From Planctomycetes bacterium RBG_13_46_10 (GTDB lineage: Bacteria; Planctomycetota; Phycisphaerae; Sedimentisphaerales; Anaerobacaceae): DNA of 5,060 nt. Positions 1-5,060 of this stretch are shown in pieces; within the stretch, counting starts at the first letter, position 1; every line of letters begins with the position of its first letter. The stretch lies in the NCBI GenBank assembly GCA_001824645.1, contig MHYD01000023.1, forward strand, positions 1 through 5,060, written 5' to 3'. The position numbers and the translations under genes were made by a program. The notes beneath the pieces were generated by a model, which worked only from the letters and a program-made list of their open reading frames with translations, had not been told where the DNA came from and ran no database searches.

Positions 1-76
1 ATTAGACAAATCGGAAGGATGAGCCATTTTTGTTTACAGTATCCGTTGTTAAAGAGCTAAACTAACGTCAATTTTC

Positions 77-104
77 TTGGAAAGTACAGTATTTAATATA
101 AAAT
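77..104 (+). promoter_or_regulatory. Candidate sigma-70-like promoter for the papain-like gene
   Basis: A TTGGAA hexamer at 77-82 (4 of 6 matches to the -35 consensus) and TAAAAT at 99-104 (5 of 6 matches to the -10 consensus) are separated by 16 nt. Transcription would begin around 111, about 20 nt before the start codon region, in an AT-rich leader. The rest of 1-132 holds no recognisable gene. Frames ending at TGA 20-22 or TAA 58-60 could be the tail of an upstream gene, but they are too short to judge. The hexamers are weak enough to occur by chance in AT-rich DNA. Confidence 0.33.
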
Positions 105-119
105 AGATTTATTAATTTT

Positions 120-124
120 AGGAG
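120..124 (+). promoter_or_regulatory. Shine-Dalgarno site for the papain-like gene
   Basis: AGGAG lies 8 nt before the ATG at 133-135, inside a purine-only run of GA repeats. The strength and spacing fix the start of the 534-codon gene at 133. Confidence 0.75.
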
Positions 125-132
125 AGAGAGAA

Positions 133-1737
133 ATGATAGATGAACATTCCGAAATCCAAATAATTGAAAATACGGATGCGGCCCTATTCGATCTAACCGA
201 CAAATTTGGTCACGACGCACCTCTTAAACGAATATTTCAAATAGTGCTTGCTCAGGGGTGCAGCTCAATTTTGATCGAAAAGGACTATGATGAGGAAGAG
301 TGGAAACAGGAGCACAAAATCTTCTACGGGAAGCTTTTTAGAAAGTACTCTGAAAAGTGCGACCGTCTCCATTTCTTCTCTTCAAATGTGAACTCAAATA
401 ATATCCCTTCTATCGAGAAGTTGCAGGATAATTACCTTGGCTTCTGCGTTCTACGCCCTGTTCCCGCACGAAGAGTGGTTAATTCCGTGATCAAACCTCT
501 AGAGGAAAGGAACAATCCACCAAAGTCATTTATTATCTGCCAAGAAAAATTCGCTGTCCAAATAGACATTAGTAATGGAGACAAACAGACTCTATGCGTT
601 ACTGGTTTCCCTTTTATGCAACAGGACAAACATGCCGGTTGCTGTGCTCATGCTGGACTTATTATGGCTGAGCGGTTTTTAGTACAGCGGCGAAATATAG
701 AAAATCCTGGGTCGGATGAACAACCACATCTTCTGGATAGCATCAGGGAGACCCTAGTAAAAATCCCAGGCGTTGGAAGGAAGCTTCCTACGCCTGGTCT
801 GCGTCCAATTGATATTTCAACGGTGTTGGAAGAATCGATGAAATACTCTCCTCTTGTATATGTATACTCCAAGGACAATAAACCACCATTCGCTCTGGAG
901 AAAATGCTATACCATTATCTCGAATCTAAGATTCCGGTACAGTTGCTCGTACCAACAGAATGCGGTGGTCATTCGTTGACTGTTATTGGGCATTCATTTG
1001 ATCCTGATGTATGGTGGGCTTTGGCTCGCGAGCCATATTATCTCGATAGGCCATTGCAAGAGCTTTGCCATTGCAGCACTAATTGGATTGAGCACTTCAT
1101 TGTACAGGACGACAATTTTGGACCCTATCCGACTGTCCCTAAGAGTCACATACGATTGTGCGAAATATCTGGCCAATCAGCGATTGCGGTTCCATTACCT
1201 CTTAATGTGAATATAGAAGGTCCGACTGCTGAATTAATAGCCACCTATTGTATTGCAAATGAGATCAATGTACAAGCCATTTTAGCAGCTCGCGATAATG
1301 CCCAGATTTCTGGCAACACGTGGAAGCTTTTCCTTGTTATGTGGTCTCACTTTCTTCGAAGGGATTTGGTTCTCAGAACATTCTTGGTAGACAGTGATGA
1401 ATTTAAGAACTCATACGTTCCTGCGCATCTAAAACAATACTATGATCCACTCAAATTGTACAAGAAAATTTGGCTAACCGAGATCAGTATTCCAGAATTA
1501 TTTTCTCAGACACGTAAACGACTCGGAGAAATACTTATAGATCCAACTGCTCCACCACCTCCTTTAATCGGTCAAAACTTATTACCTGACCCTCAAGAAG
1601 CAGCACGCGCACTTTTGGCAATTCATGTGCCTGGATTTATAGGAACCCGTGATGTTGATGTAGAAAACCTAACCACTAATTACATCTTGGATGATAATGT
1701 CTATTCACACATTATCAGAAAGACATGTATTCAATAG
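133..1737 (+). CDS. Papain/C39-like cysteine peptidase-fold protein of unknown function
   Basis: This is a complete 534-residue protein with ATG start, good ribosome binding site and TAG stop. I recognise a papain-like (C39/transglutaminase-superfamily) pattern. A GCCAHA motif gives candidate nucleophiles Cys170 and Cys171 at the start of a helix. GGHSLTVIGHSF gives His280 in a beta strand. VQDDNFGPY gives Asp326 or Asp327 as the third catalytic residue. Order and spacing fit a Cys-His-Asp triad. An N-terminal region of about 160 residues includes NYLGFCVLRPVP (about 100-111), a phrase I associate with a family of uncharacterised bacterial proteins. The region after the triad (about 345-534) has a Pro-rich linker, PTAPPPPL, near 471-478 and is unassigned. 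There is no signal peptide or membrane segment, so it is probably cytosolic. No partner gene shares its strand, and its 3' end overlaps a convergent small ORF. Hydrolase, transferase or inactive binding protein are all possible. The coding call is sure, the fold moderately sure, the role unknown. Confidence 0.85.
   Translation: MIDEHSEIQIIENTDAALFDLTDKFGHDAPLKRIFQIVLAQGCSSILIEKDYDEEEWKQEHKIFYGKLFRKYSEKCDRLHFFSSNVNSNNIPSIEKLQDNYLGFCVLRPVPARRVVNSVIKPLEERNNPPKSFIICQEKFAVQIDISNGDKQTLCVTGFPFMQQDKHAGCCAHAGLIMAERFLVQRRNIENPGSDEQPHLLDSIRETLVKIPGVGRKLPTPGLRPIDISTVLEESMKYSPLVYVYSKDNKPPFALEKMLYHYLESKIPVQLLVPTECGGHSLTVIGHSFDPDVWWALAREPYYLDRPLQELCHCSTNWIEHFIVQDDNFGPYPTVPKSHIRLCEISGQSAIAVPLPLNVNIEGPTAELIATYCIANEINVQAILAARDNAQISGNTWKLFLVMWSHFLRRDLVLRTFLVDSDEFKNSYVPAHLKQYYDPLKLYKKIWLTEISIPELFSQTRKRLGEILIDPTAPPPPLIGQNLLPDPQEAARALLAIHVPGFIGTRDVDVENLTTNYILDDNVYSHIIRKTCIQ
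766..797. repeat. Near-perfect 32-nt inverted repeat inside the papain-like gene
   Basis: The arms CCAGGCGT (766-773) and ACGCCTGG (790-797) pair perfectly. Inside them a single T-T mismatch (774/789) is followed by GGAAG (775-779) pairing with CTTCC (784-788) around a GAAG tetraloop (780-783). This gives 13 base pairs with one mismatch. No T-run follows, so it is not an ordinary intrinsic terminator. It lies in frame and encodes PGVGRKLPTPG, between the Cys and His motifs of the protein. Confidence 0.7.
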
Positions 1738-1892
1738 CGAAATTGGGAAGCTAGGGAATCTTTCTTCCACTGTTCAAGAGCTAAAATAGCGTCCCTAAGA
1801 CGTTTAAGGGTCTCTTTTTTGAGTTCTTCTTGCTCTCTAGCATCATACAACTTCATTTTCTCGTGATCTATTTGTCCTCTTCTATCTTCCAT
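1731..1892 (-). CDS. Small 53-residue charged helical protein, convergent with the papain-like gene
   Basis: ATG at 1890-1892, stop TGA at 1731-1733. The 53-residue product begins MEDRRGQIDHEKM and is dominated by Glu, Lys and Arg, with leucines and isoleucines spaced as in one long amphipathic helix (about residues 8-46, e.g. ETLKRLRDAILALEQWKKD). It has no Cys, Pro or Gly-rich stretch after residue 6. Upstream are a GGGGGA run (1904-1909) and a closer AAAAGAAG purine stretch that could serve as ribosome binding sites. The 3' end overlaps the papain-like gene by 7 nt, tail to tail. The well-formed charged helix favours real coding over chance. I do not recognise a family. It could be a small regulator or a partner protein, but nothing here shows which. 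Confidence 0.55.
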   Translation of the reverse strand: MEDRRGQIDHEKMKLYDAREQEELKKETLKRLRDAILALEQWKKDSLASQFRY

Positions 1893-1916
1893 CTTCTTTT
1901 AATCCCCCGCTCATTT

Positions 1917-1935
1917 ATGTAATGACCTTTTACAT
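1917..1935. promoter_or_regulatory. Inverted repeat, possible operator in front of the small ORF
   Basis: ATGTAA (1917-1922) and TTACAT (1930-1935) form a perfect 6-bp inverted repeat with a 7-nt centre (TGACCTT). A dyad of this size upstream of a gene and next to a candidate promoter is typical of a dimeric repressor site. Short AT-rich dyads also arise by chance, and no regulator gene is visible in the window. Confidence 0.28.
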
Positions 1936-1939
1936 TTGT

Positions 1940-1969
1940 ACTATACGACCTAACGTTAAGAAGGTTTAA
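1940..1969 (-). promoter_or_regulatory. Weak candidate promoter for the 53-residue small ORF
   Basis: On the minus strand TATAGT (plus 1940-1945) matches the -10 consensus at 5 of 6 positions. TTAAAC (plus 1964-1969) lies 18 nt upstream and matches the -35 consensus at only 3 of 6. Transcription would start near 1933, giving a leader of about 40 nt. The inverted repeat at 1917-1935 would overlap the transcription start. Confidence 0.25.
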
Positions 1970-1974
1970 TTAGA

Positions 1975-2266
1975 TTAGTGTAATATACACAAACCTCCTC
2001 CAGAGTAATTCGGAGATATGACCCTTCTACCTTTACAAAATATAGCAAATTTATTGGCATTCGTCCAACCTATTTTCCCTATGTTCCCTAATTTTTGAAT
2101 ATTATCTATCGGCAGAAAAATTCTTTACAATTGCTAAGTCCTTATACAAAAGAAACTTATATTTTCCAAAAGAATAAAAATGACACTTTTACGCAAAAAG
2201 ACTTTACTTTCATCAATAAAAAAAAATGGGATTTTTTACAGTCTTGAAACTATTATATAGCAACAT
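1975..2266 (-). pseudogene. Possible frameshifted gene remnant
   Basis: On the minus strand, 2124-1975 is open for 49 codons ending at TAA. It reads like real protein (e.g. KLGNIGKIGWTNANKF and KGRRVISPNYSGGG) but lacks an ATG, GTG or TTG start. Upstream, other frames stay open and can be joined. A frame starting at ATG 2264-2266 (MLLYNSFKTVKNP) passes into the frame reading FFIDESKVFLRK, then one reading CHFYSFGKYKFLLYKDLAIVKNF (2188-2102), then back to the 49-codon segment. Each switch falls at or near a homopolymer run: nine T in the minus strand around 2218-2226, AAAA near 2189 and TTTTT near 2120. The joined product would have about 97 residues. Either the gene is decayed, the assembly has homopolymer errors, or the upstream pieces are chance open frames in AT-rich DNA. 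I do not recognise a family. Confidence 0.35.
2221..2237. repeat. Short A/T hairpin with GGG loop
   Basis: AAAAAAT (2221-2227) and ATTTTTT (2231-2237) form a perfect 7-bp inverted repeat around GGG. A stem made only of A-T pairs is weak, but with T-runs on both strands it might aid termination of transcription arriving from the terminase gene. It also lies within the possible gene remnant, which argues against a dedicated terminator. Confidence 0.25.
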
Positions 2267-2346
2267 TCCTTATATACTTGTCAATAATTTTTATATTTTT
2301 TTTTAATATTTTTTCCTTAAATTCCCCTAGTTTTTCCAAGTATTTT

Positions 2347-3807
2347 TCAATACCGTCTTGCTGTTGCTTTGTTTGGGTGTTTGTAGTTGACGAAAAAGTA
2401 ACGCAGGGCATCGATAGGATGGTCGTAAACGCCATCTTTTAACGGCAGCTCATTGCCGGTTGCACAATCCGGATAATGATAGCATTGCAGCGCCTCAATC
2501 AATCTGCTGCACCTCGGTGAAATCACCAGTGAGCTTCTGCTGCTGCCATCACGAACAGCCCTGCGAATCAATTCAATTCCCTCGGCGATGCTACTTCTTC
2601 TAAATCGCGTAACTATCCCCATCGCCCGCAACTCCCGCACAACGCTCGTGCCGGTCACATCGTTGACGCCTGCACCGGCTGGGTCGCAAAAGGTCGCTGT
2701 CACCTGCTCCTCGCCGCAGGGCATCCTGCTTTTAATCTCCTCAGCATGTACATCTACCGTCGCCCTGCTGCGAACATACTCATCGAGCACACGCACTACA
2801 CCATCACCATCTACCTGAATCCACAAACACACAAACGGATTGACAAAACCAAAATCAAGCGTTCGGTACAAAGGCAAATTCGGGTCATATTCGACCGGCT
2901 TGACGTGCACAGCCGGGTCAAATTCATTAAAGACCACATTATCAAGCATTGGCTTTTTACAGAGCATCTCTGCCTCCCAGCCGGCTCTGCTTGCCCTGCA
3001 CATTTGTGTTATGCAGTCGTCAATCTTCAGATATCCGCTGGCAATTTTGGCTTTTCCTTCACAATCAATCCACAATGGACATTGAGAACAGCTTCTATCG
3101 ACACAACGTTCAATTACTTCCCACACACACCATTTAAAAATCGGTGTCCCCTGCTGCTGTGCTGAGACAGTTATCTTTTGCATTAAGCCGTACGGGCGGT
3201 GCATTGTGCTTATCATCTCCATCGCTGCCGTGATAGTTTTGGTGCTGAGCGTGGTGAATTTCGCTGCTGAAAAGACGTCCTCATCGAAAAGCTCAACCTC
3301 ATCGCATCGAAGTTTCTGAATATGCTGGCCGCGAACGCTTGTCGGCGACTGCGTCAGAACCTCGACCGCTGAGCCGTTGATAAAGTGACATTTATCCTTT
3401 CGCACAGGCCCATCAAGGAACTCTTCAAAACCGTGATACAAAAAAGTGGTAAGATATTGATACATTCTGCCTGCCTGCTCTCCGGAGCCGGCAAGGATTC
3501 TGACCTGACAGTTTGGCTTAAAGATGCAGTCCAGCAGTGTTGCGACCGCAGCGATTTCTGTCTTACCGCCGGCACGGTTGGCCCAGACGATGGAGTCGGC
3601 ATTTTTCATCCGTCGTGTGTCGGAAAAATCTGTATTGAAGCTGTGCCATAGATAATCCATGGGACTATTATGTTCAGGACAAATAATCTTGTCGGGAACG
3701 TTTACACCGAGAAAAACCTTGACGTAGTTTTTCAGGTCCACTTTTGTTATTGGCCGAGAACGCCTAAGAACAGAATATATGTGTTCTGCTTTTTCGATAT
3801 CAAACAT
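2347..3807 (-). CDS. terL: Phage terminase large subunit (DNA-packaging ATPase/nuclease)
   Basis: This 486-residue protein is the motor that pumps phage DNA into the prohead and cuts it. The N-terminal ATPase has Walker A WANRAGGKT (Lys82), Walker B KLRCDEVELF (Asp169-Glu170) and a coupling motif MISTMHRP (198-205). The C-terminal RNase H-like nuclease has acidic residues in YRTLDFGF (Asp318), TFCDPAG (Asp375) and YDHPIDALRYF (Asp462/Asp466). Between the domains is a Cys cluster, Cys227, 235, 240, 243 and 249, that may bind a metal. The length fits complete family members. I chose the ATG at 3805-3807 over the in-frame TTG at 3823-3825 because GGAG lies 6 nt before that ATG. Upstream, 73 nt away on the same strand, is the beta-domain protein gene. 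Downstream, where a portal gene would be expected, there is only AT-rich DNA. It is probably functional as a sequence, but its phage context is missing. Confidence 0.93.
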   Translation of the reverse strand: MFDIEKAEHIYSVLRRSRPITKVDLKNYVKVFLGVNVPDKIICPEHNSPMDYLWHSFNTDFSDTRRMKNADSIVWANRAGGKTEIAAVATLLDCIFKPNCQVRILAGSGEQAGRMYQYLTTFLYHGFEEFLDGPVRKDKCHFINGSAVEVLTQSPTSVRGQHIQKLRCDEVELFDEDVFSAAKFTTLSTKTITAAMEMISTMHRPYGLMQKITVSAQQQGTPIFKWCVWEVIERCVDRSCSQCPLWIDCEGKAKIASGYLKIDDCITQMCRASRAGWEAEMLCKKPMLDNVVFNEFDPAVHVKPVEYDPNLPLYRTLDFGFVNPFVCLWIQVDGDGVVRVLDEYVRSRATVDVHAEEIKSRMPCGEEQVTATFCDPAGAGVNDVTGTSVVRELRAMGIVTRFRRSSIAEGIELIRRAVRDGSSRSSLVISPRCSRLIEALQCYHYPDCATGNELPLKDGVYDHPIDALRYFFVNYKHPNKATARRY

Positions 3808-3813
3808 TATTTT

Positions 3814-3817
3814 CTCC
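3814..3817 (-). promoter_or_regulatory. Shine-Dalgarno site deciding the terminase start
   Basis: GGAG on the minus strand is followed by 6 nt (AAAATA) and then ATG at 3805-3807. An alternative TTG start at 3823-3825 would place this GGAG inside the coding sequence and has no comparable site of its own, so the downstream ATG is preferred. Confidence 0.7.
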
Positions 3818-3869
3818 GAATACAAATAATATTACGAGACTTAAACAGCGAGATGAGTATTTAAAGTAT

Positions 3870-3880
3870 GGTTTAAAACC
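3870..3880. repeat. 11-nt palindrome just after the stop of the beta-domain gene
   Basis: GGTTT-A-AAACC is a perfect 5-bp dyad immediately downstream of the TGA at 3881-3883. It is too short and A/T-rich for a clear intrinsic terminator. It could be a protein-binding site in the 73-nt gap before the terminase gene, or chance. I see no strong promoter hexamer pair in that gap. Confidence 0.25.
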
Positions 3881-5060
3881 TCAATTGAAAAGAAGTGCCA
3901 AAAAATTGTCGCTGAGCGGCAGAATGAAAACTCTACCGGCGTCTTCTTCGCCTCCAACTATGTAAGATATGCCCTCCGCTAAAGGCTTTTGAAATAAGTC
4001 GTCAGGCATATACTCAAACCGATTCTGGACAAAAAACTCGCCCCTCGAATACCGCGGGATATTAAGCAAAGCTATCCCATCGGCGGCGGTAATACCCTCG
4101 CTTCCCCCAAGACCAGCTTCATCTTTATGCCTTACCGTTACGCCCTCAACGCCTCGACCTTTTGAATCGACAACCTTCACTGCAACCTGCAGGGCTGAGC
4201 CGAACTCTACCCGGCCAATATTCAAAACCTCGCCCTGACGCAGCTTGATATTGGGAATAACAATCGGCTCAAGCTCACCCCGTCCTCGCTCTTCCAACAC
4301 ATTTACCCGAAAGGTTATCTCAAGCTCAGATGCTACATAGACCTTCTGCTCGGCGTTCAGCAGCAAGTCTCTCTTGTAGAAAAGCGATGCACCATTATTC
4401 CTGCTCGGATGTGTGTAATCGCCCATCGCCTCGAACCAAGGGGGCCTCTCGTGGCCGAACTTGAACCAGCTCAATGTGCCTCTTGGCCTCCATTGGTTAG
4501 CGGTCGATTGATTCAATTCCTCAATAAATTTATCGGGCACAATCGGCTCAATGATAATCATCCCTGCGGGGAAAATCTTCAAAGGCGGAATCGTGACATA
4601 GCCTTGCTCATCGGGTGTGAACAAATCCTTCAAACCAGATCCACTTGCCTCCTCACGCGAGTGCAAAACCAACTGCTGCTTGGCCCCCATAAAGTCCTGC
4701 TTCGTCGCAATTATATGACGCCATGGCTTCATCTGGTCTTTATTCAGGACGATCTGGAAATTGCCGCCGGCATCGGTAACGCTAATCATACTCGATTTGA
4801 ATTCCTCTTTCAGCAGCGCAAATAACGGGTCGTCAAATCCGAATTCCGGACCGATCTGATGTATAGCTTCATGCATAAGCATATCATCGTCGTCAATATT
4901 AAAATCTGAAAAGTCCGGCAGTGCCATAACAAGCGCATCAGAGATGGGCTGGCCTGTGACGCCGTGAATTACCCGGCCGCGATAAATAGTTCCAAACGGC
5001 TCGATCTTGACCGGCTTGAGAACGATTATATCAGGACTATCTGCAGTTAATATGAGCGGC
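3881..5060 (-). CDS. Carboxypeptidase-regulatory-like (Ig-like) domain protein, 5' end outside the window
   Basis: The frame is open from the window edge to TGA at 3881-3883, giving 392 visible residues. The Met codon at 4925-4927 is internal: the 44 codons before it are open and contain YRGRVIHGVTGQPISDALV, the first strands of a carboxypeptidase-regulatory-like beta sandwich. That domain resumes at SVTDAGGNFQI (visible residues 93-103) after an acidic insertion of about 45 residues. A second such domain lies near 289-345 (AVKVVDSKGRGVEGVTV, then ITAADGIALLNIP). The middle part is unassigned. Such domains are usually non-catalytic modules of surface or periplasmic proteins, and are frequent in Planctomycetes. 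A signal peptide, if any, is off the edge. The insertion holds an HEAIH sequence that matches the HEXXH zinc motif, probably by chance. It could instead be a phage structural protein, given the co-directional terminase 73 nt downstream, but it has no recognisable phage signature. Confidence 0.85.
   Translation of the reverse strand, partial: PLILTADSPDIIVLKPVKIEPFGTIYRGRVIHGVTGQPISDALVMALPDFSDFNIDDDDMLMHEAIHQIGPEFGFDDPLFALLKEEFKSSMISVTDAGGNFQIVLNKDQMKPWRHIIATKQDFMGAKQQLVLHSREEASGSGLKDLFTPDEQGYVTIPPLKIFPAGMIIIEPIVPDKFIEELNQSTANQWRPRGTLSWFKFGHERPPWFEAMGDYTHPSRNNGASLFYKRDLLLNAEQKVYVASELEITFRVNVLEERGRGELEPIVIPNIKLRQGEVLNIGRVEFGSALQVAVKVVDSKGRGVEGVTVRHKDEAGLGGSEGITAADGIALLNIPRYSRGEFFVQNRFEYMPDDLFQKPLAEGISYIVGGEEDAGRVFILPLSDNFLALLFN

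Larger units (their letters stand above)
1893..2346. other. AT-rich spacer between the two halves of the window
   Basis: This 454-nt stretch has no intact gene that I can defend. A hand count of 2041-2340 gives 77 G+C in 300 nt, about 26%, against about 52% in 2401-2520 just inside the terminase gene. It contains the small-ORF control region (1893-1970), a possible decayed minus-strand gene (1975-2266), an A/T hairpin at 2221-2237 and a nearly pure A/T run around 2284-2313. I see no tRNA-like or riboswitch-like structure and no terminal inverted repeats of an insertion sequence. Confidence 0.7.

Noticed and set aside
1737..1800. Intrinsic terminator between the convergent genes
   Set aside because: The two stops overlap and I found no GC stem followed by a T-run on either strand.
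2018..2098. Plus-strand 26-codon ORF starting MTLLPLQNIANLL
   Set aside because: Its GGAG is too close to the ATG (2 nt), it is very short, and it lies opposite a more protein-like minus-strand frame.
2253..2435. Minus-strand 60-codon ORF straddling the terminase end
   Set aside because: Its first half is only a second frame of the terminase C-terminus, and its Lys/Ile-rich second half is what A/T-only DNA encodes by default. It is kept only as part of the boundary observation.
2588..3165. Plus-strand open frames of 76 to 139 codons across the terminase gene
   Set aside because: They lie opposite a gene with complete ATPase and nuclease motifs, overlap one another, and have no family resemblance or ribosome binding site. 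They are shadows of the minus-strand coding.
3808..3825. TTG start six codons upstream for the terminase
   Set aside because: The GGAG site 6 nt before the ATG at 3805-3807 fits that ATG and would fall inside the gene if TTG were used.
4409..4825. Plus-strand 138-codon frame opposite the beta-domain gene
   Set aside because: The minus-strand frame has recognisable domains and is open for its whole visible length. The plus frame has none and is probably a shadow.
1..5060. CRISPR array, tRNA, rRNA or insertion sequence
   Set aside because: I saw no regularly spaced repeats, no cloverleaf or conserved rRNA segment, and no transposase-like protein with terminal inverted repeats.

Overview
The window looks bacterial: Shine-Dalgarno sites precede the starts and the coding is compact. 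It has two unlike halves separated by a very AT-rich stretch. The right half (about 2347-5060, near 50% GC in the parts I counted) lies entirely on the minus strand. It carries a phage-type terminase large subunit and, upstream of it, the 3' part of a gene for a protein with carboxypeptidase-regulatory-like (Ig-like) beta domains. Proteins of that second type are abundant in Planctomycetes-like genomes, so I lean towards a planctomycete or related environmental bacterium carrying phage DNA. That assignment is an inference and not firm.

The left half (1-1892, about 42% GC in spot counts) holds one long plus-strand gene, 133-1737. It encodes a 534-residue protein with the signature of a papain/C39-like cysteine peptidase fold: Cys170 or Cys171 at a helix start, His280 in a GGH-strand motif, and Asp326/327 in a DDNFGPY motif. 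It has its own ribosome binding site and a plausible promoter. Its end overlaps by 7 nt, tail to tail, a 53-residue highly charged helical small ORF on the minus strand (1731-1892).

Between the halves, 1893-2346 is strongly AT-rich: a hand count gives 77 G+C in 300 nt for 2041-2340, about 26%. It holds no intact gene I can defend. Minus-strand reading frames over 1975-2266 can be joined into one protein-like sequence if several single-base indels in homopolymer runs are allowed. The most convincing part is the 49-codon segment at 1975-2124. This may be a decayed gene.

Functionally, the terminase would power and cut DNA during phage head filling. No portal, small terminase, protease or capsid gene is visible on either side of it, and composition changes sharply right at its stop codon, so it looks like an orphan or the edge of a prophage remnant. 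The papain-like protein has no neighbour here that reveals its substrate. I see no CRISPR array, tRNA, rRNA or insertion sequence. The most worthwhile leads are the uncharacterised papain-like protein and its convergent small ORF, the possible gene remnant, the imperfect direct repeats flanking the left-hand gene, and the Cys cluster in the terminase.
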